This document shows, piece after piece, positions 44,930 to 53,250 of a stretch of DNA of 64,000 bases (within the stretch, counting starts at the first letter, position 1; each line of letters begins with the position of its first letter). The notes beneath the pieces were generated by a model. It was not told where the DNA came from, searched no databases, and saw nothing but the letters and a program-made list of their open reading frames with translations. This stretch comes from UBA7672 sp963784415 (GTDB lineage: Bacteria > Pseudomonadota > Alphaproteobacteria > Caulobacterales > Hyphomonadaceae). Where the stretch lies: the NCBI GenBank assembly GCA_963784415.1, contig CAWARK010000011.1, forward strand, positions 186,001 to 250,000, given 5' to 3'. The translations under genes were made by a program, and so were the position numbers.

Positions 44930-47509
44930 ATGCCGCATCCCCGTGCGCCTCATTCCGAGGACGACGGCTACGAGGCCCAGGGGTCGCGTGCGTTCACCCG
45001 TTTCCTCAGCGGGCTGGCGGCGTTCTCCGCCGGCGTCTTCATCTGCGGCGCCTGTTCGTCCTATTCGGCCGGCGATCCGAGCTTCAACATGGCCGTCGCC
45101 CGCGTGCGTGACGCCGGAACCGGCCTGATCTCGGAAGCCTCCCCCGAAAACATGTTCGGCCTCCTCGGCGCCAGCTTCGGCGACGTGCTGATGCAGGGTT
45201 TTGGCTGGACCGCCATCCTGCTCGGCTTCGGCCTGATGATCGGCGGCGTGCGTCGCGCTTTCGGAATTGGCCAGCAGGATCCCGCTTCGTGGATGTGGGG
45301 TCTCTCCGCCATCCTGTTCGCTGCGTGCTGCCTCGCTGAATGGCCGATCCCGAAATCGTGGGACATGTCGGCCGGTCTCGGCGGCGTCGTCGGCGAAGTC
45401 ATGCTCGTCGTCACCGCAACGCCGTTTGCGGCGCTGAAAATCCCCGAGCCGCAGGTCTGGGCCTCCGCCCTTGCCGGTCTCTGCGCCATCCTGTTCGCCG
45501 CGATGGCGATGGGCATGGGCGCCAGCGACGCCACCTCGCTGTGGCGCGCCCTCACCAAGAAGCCTGAGCGTGACGTCGACAATCACCCCGCCATCGTCGG
45601 CGTGCCCGCGCTCGCCTCGCGCCCGGTGGCGGACGCCGGACTGCTTGGAGGCGTGATGCGCCTGCTCGGCCACAAGCCCAAGGAAGTCATCGAACCCATC
45701 GTCTACACCGAGGACGACGGCTTCGAGGATGGCGAACGCGGCTTCTTCAACGCCGTCGAGAATTCCGAAACGGCGAACCGCCAGCGTCCCATCGTACCGC
45801 GCGTCCTCGAAGGCCGCCCGGTTCCCACCGAACCCGTCGCCGCAACCGCCGCACAGGCATCGCACGCCGCGCCGCGCACCGTGCAACGTCCCGCCTCGCT
45901 GGCCGCACAGGGAAGCGCCATCCGCCCGCCCACGACAAATGCCGGCTCACAAACAGCCCGCGTGCGCGACGCCAACAGCGCCGTGCCGCCGATCGAACTC
46001 CTCGATGTACCGCCGGCGCGCCGCTCCGAAGTCGACGAAGCCCGCCTGCTCGACATGGCCGACCGTCTCGGTGGCGTGCTCACCGAGTTCGGCGTCAAGG
46101 GCCGCATCACCGAAGTGCGCCCCGGCCCCGTGGTTACGCTGTTCGAACTTGAACCTGCCGCCGGCGTGCGCTCCTCGAAAGTCATCGCTCTCGCCGAAGA
46201 CATCGCACGCGCGATGTCCGCGACATCAGCACGCGTCGCCGTCATCCCCGGCCGCAACGCCATCGGCATCGAATTGCCCAACCCGACGCGCGAAACCGTC
46301 TATCTCCGCGACCTGCTCACCGCGAACGAGTTCACACGCTCGCGCGCCGCCCTGCCCCTCGCGCTCGGCGAGAGCATCGAAGGCCAGCCGCAGATCGGCG
46401 ATCTCGGCAAGATGCCTCACCTGCTCATCGCGGGCACCACCGGCTCAGGCAAGTCGGTCGGCATCAACGCGATGATCCTGTCGCTCATGTTCAAGCTGCC
46501 GCCCGAGAAGTGCCGCTTCATCATGATCGACCCGAAAATGCTCGAACTCTCGATCTACGAGGGCATCCCGCATCTTCTCGCCCCCGTCGTCACCGATCCG
46601 CAGAAGGCCGTGCTGGCCCTCAAATGGGTCGTGCGCGAAATGGAGAGCCGCTACGAGATCATGTCCAAGATGGGCGTGCGCAACCTCGCCGGCTTCAACC
46701 AGAAGGCCGAGGAAGCCGCAGCGAAGGGCGAGCATCTCACCCGCCAGGTCCAAACCGGCTGGAACAAGGAGACCGGCGAGCCGATCTTCGAGAACGAGCT
46801 GATGAAGCCCGAGCCGATGCCGCACATCGTCGTCATCATCGACGAGATGGCCGACCTGATGCTCGTCGCGGGGAAAGACATCGAAGGCGCCGTCCAGCGT
46901 ATCGCGCAAATGGCGCGCGCCGCCGGCATCCACCTCATCACCGCGACGCAACGTCCGTCGGTCGACGTCATCACCGGCACGATCAAGGCGAACTTCCCGA
47001 CCCGTATCTCCTACATGGTCACCACCAAGATCGACTCGCGCACCATCCTCGGAGAACAGGGCGCCGAACAGCTGCTCGGCATGGGCGACCTTCTCTGGAT
47101 GCAGTCGGGCGGCAAAATCTCCCGCGTCCACGGCCCGTTCGTGAAGGATGAGGAAGTCGAGCGCGTCGTGAACTGGCTCAAGGACCAGGGCCAGCCGCAA
47201 TACGTGGAAGGCATCACCGACGACGTGGAAGAAGAAGCCTCGGTCGCGGACGCCGCCTTCGGCGTCAAATCGGGCGACCCGGAAGAGGACATGTACCGCG
47301 ACGCCGTCGCGGCCGTGGTCCGCGACAAGCGCCCCACCACCTCCTACGTCCAGCGCGTCCTGCGCGTCGGCTACAACCGCGCCGCCTCGATGATCGAACG
47401 CATGGAACGCGAAGGCGTCATCTCCGCCGCCGACCATTCCGGCAAGCGCCAGATCCTGTCCCGCGACACCGGCCGAGGCGGCGACTCCTCACACGAGGAC
47501 GCCGCCTGA
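44930..47509 (+). CDS. ftsK: DNA translocase FtsK
   Basis: About 859 residues from MPHPRAPHSEDDGYEAQGS. Four membrane segments occupy about residues 20-200 and a Pro/Ala-rich linker 300-370. The motor has Walker A LIAGTTGSGKSVGINAMILSLMF and Walker B MPHIVVIIDEMADLMLVAGKD. The C-terminal gamma winged helix is DPEEDMYRDAVAAVVRDKRPTTSYVQRVLRVGYNRAASMIERMEREGVI. It pumps DNA at the septum toward dif. A longer in-frame start at 44756 overlaps the orphan terminator and is rejected. Confidence 0.96.
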   Translation: MPHPRAPHSEDDGYEAQGSRAFTRFLSGLAAFSAGVFICGACSSYSAGDPSFNMAVARVRDAGTGLISEASPENMFGLLGASFGDVLMQGFGWTAILLGFGLMIGGVRRAFGIGQQDPASWMWGLSAILFAACCLAEWPIPKSWDMSAGLGGVVGEVMLVVTATPFAALKIPEPQVWASALAGLCAILFAAMAMGMGASDATSLWRALTKKPERDVDNHPAIVGVPALASRPVADAGLLGGVMRLLGHKPKEVIEPIVYTEDDGFEDGERGFFNAVENSETANRQRPIVPRVLEGRPVPTEPVAATAAQASHAAPRTVQRPASLAAQGSAIRPPTTNAGSQTARVRDANSAVPPIELLDVPPARRSEVDEARLLDMADRLGGVLTEFGVKGRITEVRPGPVVTLFELEPAAGVRSSKVIALAEDIARAMSATSARVAVIPGRNAIGIELPNPTRETVYLRDLLTANEFTRSRAALPLALGESIEGQPQIGDLGKMPHLLIAGTTGSGKSVGINAMILSLMFKLPPEKCRFIMIDPKMLELSIYEGIPHLLAPVVTDPQKAVLALKWVVREMESRYEIMSKMGVRNLAGFNQKAEEAAAKGEHLTRQVQTGWNKETGEPIFENELMKPEPMPHIVVIIDEMADLMLVAGKDIEGAVQRIAQMARAAGIHLITATQRPSVDVITGTIKANFPTRISYMVTTKIDSRTILGEQGAEQLLGMGDLLWMQSGGKISRVHGPFVKDEEVERVVNWLKDQGQPQYVEGITDDVEEEASVADAAFGVKSGDPEEDMYRDAVAAVVRDKRPTTSYVQRVLRVGYNRAASMIERMEREGVISAADHSGKRQILSRDTGRGGDSSHEDAA

Positions 47510-47548
47510 CGACAAGTCAGTACGCGGATTATCTAAGACATGAATCGC

Positions 47549-47573
47549 AAGGCCGGCTCATCGAGCCGGCCTT
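47549..47573. terminator. Bidirectional terminator after ftsK
   Basis: AAGGCCGGCTC-ATC-GAGCCGGCCTT, an 11-bp perfect stem followed on the plus strand by TTCATTTTT. It separates ftsK from the convergent small gene at 47590. Confidence 0.8.
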
Positions 47574-47589
47574 TTCATTTTTGCCGTGA

Positions 47590-47859
47590 CTACTTCTCGG
47601 CTTCGGCCGTCGCCTTGCGCTGTGCCGTACGCTTGGCGCGGGCGGCGGCGATGTCCTTGGCGCGGGCGGCTTTCTTTTCGGCAGAGGCGATAGAGTCTGC
47701 TCCCCGCCGGACCACCAACGCTTCTTCGATGATCGGCAGGAGGCGCGCCGCCTCGGCCTGTTGCTTCGACGCGCTTCCCTTGGAGATGCGCGTGGCATTG
47801 GTCTGAAGGCTCTCGAGTTCGTCTTCGGACATTCCAGGGATCAGTGCTTCGATCGACAT
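47590..47859 (-). CDS. Small hypothetical protein, about 89 residues
   Basis: Starts MSIEALIPGMSEDELESLQTNATRISKGSASKQQAEAARLLPIIEEAL and ends in an Ala/Lys/Arg-rich helical tail (KKAARAKDIAAARAKRTAQRK). A mostly helical, charged protein, no membrane segment. The in-frame Met at 47919 gives an unlikely Cys-rich extension. I do not recognise a named family. It is convergent with ftsK. Confidence 0.6.
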   Translation of the reverse strand: MSIEALIPGMSEDELESLQTNATRISKGSASKQQAEAARLLPIIEEALVVRRGADSIASAEKKAARAKDIAAARAKRTAQRKATAEAEK

Positions 47860-48171
47860 TCCGGGCCTCGTGACGGCGCCCTCCGCGCGGCACGGGTCCG
47901 CGCTCCGAAAGAACGACATCCTTTCAAATGCGCCCCATGGGGTCCGGAATCAAGCAAAAGCGGCTTCCCCGGAACAGTTTTGGGAACGGTTTTGCTATCC
48001 GCTTTGAAATGGGGTATGGGGTGCTGATCGAGTTTACGGCCGACGACTTGGCCCGCCCTGCCATCTATGGCTCCCGGCGCCCGCTGACGACATCCACCCA
48101 CACTTGATTGTCCCAAAAGGCGGATCGCGTGCGCGCGGACGTCGTCACGTAATGTTTCAAGGAAGACTATA
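47860..48171. other. Intergenic region with the cold-shock gene leader
   Basis: About 310 bp between the divergent small gene and the cold-shock gene. No coding signal was seen. AAGGAAGACTATA stands directly before the cold-shock ATG. Cold-shock mRNAs often have long structured leaders, but no specific fold was identified here. Confidence 0.4.
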
Positions 48172-48381
48172 ATGGCTACCGGTACTGTTAAGTGGTTCAA
48201 CACCACCAAAGGCTACGGCTTCATCCAGCCGGATAACGGCGCGAAAGACGTGTTCGTCCACATCAGCGCTGTCGAAGCGGCCGGCCTCCGCAGCCTTGCC
48301 GACGGTCAGAAAATCACGTTCGAAGAACAAGCTGACAAACGTTCGGGCAAAATGTCCGCCGTGAACCTGCGCGTCAGCTAA
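48172..48381 (+). CDS. Cold-shock protein, CspA family
   Basis: 69 residues, a single cold-shock domain with RNP1 KGYGFI and RNP2 DVFVHIS, in MATGTVKWFNTTKGYGFIQPDNGAKDVFVHISAVEAAGL. Binds single-stranded RNA/DNA, likely as an RNA chaperone. AAGGA is 9 bp upstream of the ATG. It is monocistronic, with a terminator about 70 bp downstream. Confidence 0.96.
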   Translation: MATGTVKWFNTTKGYGFIQPDNGAKDVFVHISAVEAAGLRSLADGQKITFEEQADKRSGKMSAVNLRVS

Positions 48382-48450
48382 TCGCTGTAGCATTCAACTG
48401 CCTCTTCGGCGTGCGCGTGCAGCCGCGCCGCTGACAGGCGGGAAATAGAA

Positions 48451-48490
48451 AAGCCGGCTCCCCAGCTACGTCTGGTGGGCCGGCTTTTTG
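48451..48490 (+). terminator. Terminator after the cold-shock gene
   Basis: AAGCCGGC (48451-48458) pairs with GCCGGCTT (48479-48486), with an internal CCCAG/CTGG(T)GG stem, followed by TTT. It lies 70 bp past the cold-shock stop. Confidence 0.7.
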
Positions 48491-48630
48491 TTGTCCGGCT
48501 TTTCTGCTGTCCCCCGGCCCGTCCTCCCCGGCCTGTCCTTTTTGTGTCTGCCGATCTGGCAGGCGGCGCATTGCGCTCTCGCGCGCCCATGCCTAAAATT
48601 CGCGCGATCGAGAAACTTTGGGGAACCAGG

Positions 48631-49071
48631 ATGAGACCAGCAAACATCCGGCGCCTGATGGCCGCCTGTGCAGCCGTCGCCGGCCTGCTCACCGCAGCGC
48701 TGCCCGCTGCCGCGCAGACGACGTCAGACCCCACCATGCGCCCGGATACGCCCATGCCCGCCTACCCGGCCCAGTCACGCAAGAACAAGGAAGCCGGCGT
48801 CGTGCAGATGAAACTCTGCGTCGAAGCCGACGGCCGGGTCAGCAAGGCGGACGTCGCCCAGACGAGCGGCTATCCAAACCTCGACAATGCCGTGGTGAAA
48901 TGGGTGAAGAGCATCCAGTTCAACCCGGCGGTGAAGGGCGCGACGCCGGTCGCCCTCTGCGATTTCGCGATGTCGTACGAGTTCCAGGTCACCAAAGGCC
49001 CGACCCGGCAACAGCAGACGAACAATCCGTTCGACATCGGCCCGGTCACAGGCGCAGCAAACGGCCCCTGA
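48631..49071 (+). CDS. Exported TonB C-terminal domain protein
   Basis: About 146 residues: a signal peptide (MRPANIRRLMAACAAVAGLLTAALPAAAQ) and then a TonB_C domain, with PAYPAQSRKNKEAGVVQMKLCVEADGRVSKADVAQTSGYPNLDNAVVKWVKSIQFNPAV. Classical TonB has an uncleaved anchor and a long Pro-rich spacer; both are absent. It may be a free periplasmic form of unknown partner. The start at 48631 has a GGGGAACCAGG ahead. Confidence 0.78.
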   Translation: MRPANIRRLMAACAAVAGLLTAALPAAAQTTSDPTMRPDTPMPAYPAQSRKNKEAGVVQMKLCVEADGRVSKADVAQTSGYPNLDNAVVKWVKSIQFNPAVKGATPVALCDFAMSYEFQVTKGPTRQQQTNNPFDIGPVTGAANGP

Positions 49072-49084
49072 ACCTGCGCCCGCC

Positions 49085-49378
49085 TCAGTTCTTGAAATCG
49101 CAGATCGTCACTTTGAAAGCGCCGACACAGTAGAACGTCTTGTCGCCCACGGTCGCGACGTGACTGACCGCGAGCACCCAGTCGTGTGATTCAAGATGGG
49201 TTACCGCCGGCATCGTCTCGCCCGGCTTGAGATGGTATTTCGCGTAGTCCGCAAGGCCCTCTTCGACGCCCTCGCGCATCTGCTGCAGCGGCGGCTTCAG
49301 CCATAGGCCGGCTGCGATCACCGCCACGAGGATGATCCCGACAACCGTCAGATATCGCCGAACCGCCCCCGGTCTCAT
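49085..49378 (-). CDS. Small anchored protein, triplet member 1
   Basis: 97 residues with one N-terminal hydrophobic segment (RRYLTVVGIILVAVIAAGLWL). The C-terminal end has FYCVGAFKVTIC, matching the C-x-G-(x)n-C end of the two upstream genes. Downstream of HLESHDWVLAVSHVATVGDKT. The most divergent copy. I do not recognise the family. Confidence 0.6.
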   Translation of the reverse strand: MRPGAVRRYLTVVGIILVAVIAAGLWLKPPLQQMREGVEEGLADYAKYHLKPGETMPAVTHLESHDWVLAVSHVATVGDKTFYCVGAFKVTICDFKN

Positions 49379-49381
49379 CTG

Positions 49382-49672
49382 CTAGCCCACAGCCGGCGCC
49401 TGCACTTGCGGCGGCGCTCCCGTACACAGGAAGCGCGTGAAAGCGCCCCAGCACTGCAACACTTCACGATCGCCCGACGTCATCGTTGATCGCGTCGCAA
49501 CGAAGAAATCGTCGAATGCATATTTGCCCGTGGCCGCATCCGGTCGGGTCGTCTTGCCCTGCGCCATCAGCACGGAGGCCACGCCGCGATGCAGACCCTG
49601 CCCCGGCCGCGTGAAATAGCCGCCAGCCGCCACCAGGCCGAGTATCACGATCAAGACCAGAATTGCGCGCAT
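49382..49672 (-). CDS. Small anchored protein, triplet member 2
   Basis: About 96 residues from MRAILVLIVILGLVAAGGYFTRPGQGL. The central FDDFFVATRSTMTSGDREVLQCWGAFTRFLCTG aligns with FEDLFVATKYTVKADDAVILECWGLYAQFLCSQ of member 3. A single N-terminal anchor or signal and two conserved Cys near the end suggest a periplasmic protein with a disulfide. The in-frame extension to 49765 is not used. Confidence 0.65.
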   Translation of the reverse strand: MRAILVLIVILGLVAAGGYFTRPGQGLHRGVASVLMAQGKTTRPDAATGKYAFDDFFVATRSTMTSGDREVLQCWGAFTRFLCTGAPPQVQAPAVG

Positions 49673-49713
49673 TGCTTGTCCCGCTGTGGCAGGTGCCCCC
49701 GCGCAGTTATGAC

Positions 49714-50013
49714 CTACTTCTTTTCGGGCTGCGAGCAGAGAAACTGCGCATAAAGGCCCCAGCATTCCAGGATCACCGCGTCGTCCGCCTTCACCGTGTA
49801 CTTGGTGGCGACGAACAGGTCTTCGAACTTGCGGCCGTCGGTCTTGCCCGCGCCGAACACCTTGTCCGCGATCAGCGCCGAAATATCGAAACCGCCGCGC
49901 GTCGATGACAGCACCTTGGCGGCGTTCTGCTCCTGCGCCTTCTCGTCAGGCCGTGTGAGATAGCCGCCAGCCGCGAGGGCCGCCGCAAGCAGCAGGATCA
50001 TCAGTGTTTTCAT
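49714..50013 (-). CDS. Small anchored protein, triplet member 3
   Basis: About 99 residues from MKTLMILLLAAALAAGGYLTRPDEKAQEQ. It has the shared GGYxTRP after the hydrophobic segment, FEDLFVATKYTV and ECWGLYAQFLC. Its ATG overlaps the stop of the MmcQ/YjbR gene by 4 bp, so the whole triplet probably belongs to one transcript with that gene. Confidence 0.65.
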   Translation of the reverse strand: MKTLMILLLAAALAAGGYLTRPDEKAQEQNAAKVLSSTRGGFDISALIADKVFGAGKTDGRKFEDLFVATKYTVKADDAVILECWGLYAQFLCSQPEKK

Positions 50014-50408
50014 CGCGTCGTCTTCCTTGCCCGTTTGCGCGGCGCTGTGACTTTCAGCTCCGGCAGCTCCGTTGCCGCATCGAATGCTTTCAGCCACTTT
50101 GCGGGAGCATTATGGCGCCACTGCCGCGTCAGATACCCCCGAAGCGTCTTTGCATCGAGCCGCTTCAGCCGTGCGAGGACATAAGGATAATTCCGGTAAT
50201 GATCGGTGAAGTGGAAAGTCTCGGGGTCGGCCTCGCAGATGATCTCCCGCTCATCGATCGGCACCTGCCCCAGCACGACGCTGTCATCCTCGTGTCGCAG
50301 CCGCGTCAGGAACTTGCCGAACGCCTTGTAGGCGGGCTCGCCATAGGATGTACCCAGTTCCGTATGCGGAAAGGCCATGACCAGCTCATGAAACTGTTTG
50401 GGTCCCAT
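50010..50408 (-). CDS. MmcQ/YjbR family protein
   Basis: 132 residues. FHELVMAFPHTELGTSYGEPAYKAFGKFLTRLRHEDDSVVLGQVP and FHFTDHYRNYPYVLARLKRLDAKTLRGYLTRQWRHNAPAKWLKAFD fit the YjbR double-wing fold. The C-terminus is basic (PRKRARKTTR). Named as DNA-binding-like by fold, but no target or activity is established. Confidence 0.8.
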   Translation of the reverse strand: MGPKQFHELVMAFPHTELGTSYGEPAYKAFGKFLTRLRHEDDSVVLGQVPIDEREIICEADPETFHFTDHYRNYPYVLARLKRLDAKTLRGYLTRQWRHNAPAKWLKAFDAATELPELKVTAPRKRARKTTR

Positions 50409-50457
50409 CGCGTTAGCCCCTCCCGGGTGGTGTCACCTGCAGCTTAGGACTGAACCG

Positions 50458-51297
50458 ATGTTCATGAAAACAGGGCGAAAAATCCTTGGACCGGTCTTGT
50501 TTTCGCCCGGGGTGAAGACGAGGTTGGGCCTCATGAGCATCCTGTCCAGCCTTTTCCCCCTCGCCCTTTCGGTCTCCGCGCAAGCTCTGGCTGCGCCGGC
50601 TCCTGTTGAGGTCGCGCCTGTTATTCCGGTCGTCGCCCCGGCGGTTACGCCCGCGCCCGCGCCGGTCATGATCGCGCCCAAGCCGGTTGTCGTACCCGCA
50701 GTCGTCAAAGCGCCCGCTGCCGAGATCGTGAAGGTTCAGGCGCCCGGCGCGCTCGACCGCAATGCCATCATCGACCGCGTCGCCAAGGCGATGACCGACA
50801 CCAAGACGGTGCAGGGCCAGTTCACGCAGGTCGACCCCTCGGGCTCGCCCTCCTACGGTTCGTTCTACATCAGCCGCCCCGGCAAGGTGCGGTTCGAGTA
50901 CACCAAGCCTGAGCCGATCTTCATTGTCTCCGACGGCACAACCGTTTCCATCGAGGAGACGAAGCGCAAATCCTACGACGCCGTGCCGCTGGCTTCGACG
51001 CCGCTGAACCTGTTCCTGCGCTCGAACATCGATCTCAAGAAAGACGGCAGCGTCGCGGACGTTCAGACCAGTGGCGGCAACTACTTCGTCACCCTGGTCG
51101 ACAAGACCGGCGAAGCCGAAGGCAAGATGATCCTGCAATTCCGCCAGGCGGACTTCGAGCTGATGGGCTGGCGCCAGGTTGACGGCACGGGTGCGGAAAC
51201 CAGCGTCAAGCTCAACAACATCCAGAAGAACGTCGCGCTGAAAGCGTCGCTCTTCGTCGTGAAGGATCCCGCCGACGCCGGCGACGACCGTCGCTAG
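50458..51297 (+). CDS. lolA: LolA-like outer-membrane lipoprotein carrier
   Basis: About 280 residues. A signal region (LSSLFPLALSVSAQALA) is followed by an unusual Ala/Pro/Val-rich linker of about 50 residues (residues 45-95). Then the LolA domain: VQGQFTQVDPSGSPSYGSFYISRPGKVRFEYTKPEPIFIVSDGTTVSIEETKRKSYDAVPLASTPLNLFL. It ferries lipoproteins to the outer membrane. The start at 50458 is preferred; the next Met at 50464 is also possible. It lies near ftsK, as in many relatives. Confidence 0.9.
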   Translation: MFMKTGRKILGPVLFSPGVKTRLGLMSILSSLFPLALSVSAQALAAPAPVEVAPVIPVVAPAVTPAPAPVMIAPKPVVVPAVVKAPAAEIVKVQAPGALDRNAIIDRVAKAMTDTKTVQGQFTQVDPSGSPSYGSFYISRPGKVRFEYTKPEPIFIVSDGTTVSIEETKRKSYDAVPLASTPLNLFLRSNIDLKKDGSVADVQTSGGNYFVTLVDKTGEAEGKMILQFRQADFELMGWRQVDGTGAETSVKLNNIQKNVALKASLFVVKDPADAGDDRR

Positions 51298-51686
51298 ACA
51301 GCCTTCCGCGTGTCCGGCCGCATGACGTAACGATCCCGGCGTGACCGGACACGCGCAAAATTTTAACCATGTTTCTCGTGACAAAACATCGCGTGCGTGG
51401 CTTTATTGCCACGTGGATCGAGTCAGCTCGCGCCTGAGCTTCCCCCCGCAGGCGTTCGTAGCGGATCGAATGCCGGACCTATCCACCGGCCCATACGCGC
51501 TCCCGGAGCGCAAAGCGCGCCTGGCCGTCCCCGCGGCTGGGCGCGTCTGTATTTCCTCCATGGTTTTCCCCCACGGTTTTCGCTGCGGATCAGAGCGCTT
51601 TTCCTTGATTTGGGCGCCGGCGCACCCGATTGTCCGGCAGAACGACAGCCCCCACAAAAACCCCAGCCCGGCGCTCCCCCAACGAC
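51298..51686. other. 389-bp gap between lolA and xth
   Basis: No gene seen. Right after lolA a long inverted repeat, GCGTGTCCGG (51308-51317) and CCGGACACGC (51345-51354), with a 27-base loop, is followed by GCAAAATTTT; this probably ends the lolA transcript. The rest is GC-rich and unassigned. Confidence 0.5.
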
Positions 51687-52502
51687 ATGAACCGCCTCTC
51701 CCTGGCGACCTGGAACATCAACTCGGTCCGCCTCCGCATCGATCGCGTGATCGCCTTCCTGAAGCGGGAGAAGCCGGAAGTCCTGTGCCTGCAGGAGATC
51801 AAGTGCCTGGACGACCAGTTCCCGCGCAAGGCGTTCGAGGCGGCCGGCTACAAGCACATCCATCTCTCCGGTCAGAAGGGCATGCACGGCGTCGCCATCG
51901 TGTCGAAGCTGCCGATCCGCCCGCTTGAAACGCCGGACTTCTGCCGCCACGGCCATGCGCGCTGCACGGCGGTCGATGTCGCCGGCTTCGAAGTGCAGAA
52001 CCTCTACGTGCCCGCCGGCGCCGACATTCCCGATCCCACGCTCAACGAGAAGTTCGCGCACAAGCTCGATTTCGTCGAACGCATGCACGACTTCTACGCG
52101 ACGCGCGCCGCCAAGCGCTCTGCTCTGCCGTTGCTTGTCGCGGGCGACATCAACATCGCGCCCGAAGAGAACGATGTCTGGTCGCACCGCCAGCTGCTCA
52201 ACGTGGTGAGCCACACAGCTGTCGAGACCGATGGCCTCAAGCGCATCCTGGCAGATGGCAAGCTCACCGACATCGCGCGCGCCAAGCACAAGCCGGAAGA
52301 GAAGCTCTACACCTGGTGGAGCTATCGCGCGACCGACTGGCGCGCCTCCAACCGTGGCCGCCGCCTCGATCACTGGTGGGCCGACAAGCGCGCCACGCCG
52401 CTCGTCGATATCGCGAGCTATCGCATCCACACCGACGAACGCGGCGGCGAGAAACCGTCCGACCACGTGCCAGTCACGGTTACTGTCACGGCAGCGGCCT
52501 AG
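51687..52502 (+). CDS. xthA: Exodeoxyribonuclease III
   Basis: About 271 residues. LSLATWNINSVRLRIDRVIAFLKREKPEVLCLQEIKCLDDQFP holds the Asn and Glu metal ligands. LLVAGDINIAPEENDVW and GRRLDHWWADK, PSDHVPV supply the remaining catalytic residues. It repairs abasic sites. The start is MNRLSLAT; upstream in-frame codons are not protein-like. Its stop overlaps that of the next gene in a shared CTAG. Confidence 0.95.
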   Translation: MNRLSLATWNINSVRLRIDRVIAFLKREKPEVLCLQEIKCLDDQFPRKAFEAAGYKHIHLSGQKGMHGVAIVSKLPIRPLETPDFCRHGHARCTAVDVAGFEVQNLYVPAGADIPDPTLNEKFAHKLDFVERMHDFYATRAAKRSALPLLVAGDINIAPEENDVWSHRQLLNVVSHTAVETDGLKRILADGKLTDIARAKHKPEEKLYTWWSYRATDWRASNRGRRLDHWWADKRATPLVDIASYRIHTDERGGEKPSDHVPVTVTVTAAA

Positions 52503-53116
52503 GTCTTGCCGGACACGAGCTTGAAGAATTCTTCGCGGTCATTGGTTCGCGGGAATGGGTCGGCGGGAACAGGCACGTCGAGAAACGCGCACAGCGGCGC
52601 CCAGCCCTGCTTCACGTCGAACTCCAGCAGGCGGCTGGCCGGGATGGTCGCCTTGACCGCGTCATTGTGCGCGGTGAAGGCCTTGATCAGCCCGTCACGA
52701 TCAAGACCGCCAGGAATGCCGGCCTTCTCGAGCACCTTGACCACCATGTTCAACCAGGGCTGCATTTCGGGCGGCGCGTTGTCCTTCCCGCCAAGCACCT
52801 TGTAGATGGTCTCGCCAAAACTCTCCGCCCAGCTTTCGGGACTGCGCGTGGAGAGAACAAACTTTGCATCTGGATAAGCGACAACGAGTTCACGAAAGAA
52901 CGAGGCGGTTGGCCAGTCCACCGCACTGCCATGTCCGGCATAGATCGCCGTCCAGTCGGGACGCCCGGCGACAGCCGCATCCCACAACGGAACCTGCACC
53001 GGCATGTTCTGCCTGACGCCTTCCATGTGATGGCAGGGTCCAAGCCCGAGCTGGTTGAGTGCGGCCTTGAGCGAATATGTGCCCGTGCGTCCGAGCCCGG
53101 CGCCAATGACCTGCAT
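52499..53116 (-). CDS. Sulfotransferase family protein
   Basis: About 205 residues from MQVIGAGLGRTGTYSLKAALNQLGLGPCHHMEGV, the PAPS 5'-phosphate loop. It continues with AKFVLSTRSPESWAESF (the 3'-phosphate-binding Arg/Ser) as in the Sulfotransfer_4-type family. The acceptor is unknown. The longer frame to 53233 is not likely. It ends tail to tail with xthA. Confidence 0.82.
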   Translation of the reverse strand: MQVIGAGLGRTGTYSLKAALNQLGLGPCHHMEGVRQNMPVQVPLWDAAVAGRPDWTAIYAGHGSAVDWPTASFFRELVVAYPDAKFVLSTRSPESWAESFGETIYKVLGGKDNAPPEMQPWLNMVVKVLEKAGIPGGLDRDGLIKAFTAHNDAVKATIPASRLLEFDVKQGWAPLCAFLDVPVPADPFPRTNDREEFFKLVSGKT

Positions 53117-53250
53117 GCTGTGTACCCGTCCCCAAAGACGGGATGCTATATCGCGGCATGTGGGAGTACAACGCAGGCTGCAGTTACGTAGCGTGACCAT
53201 TGAGCGTTCGCTGGAGCGAGCTATGTGGTTCACTGACAGGAGAACTCGCC

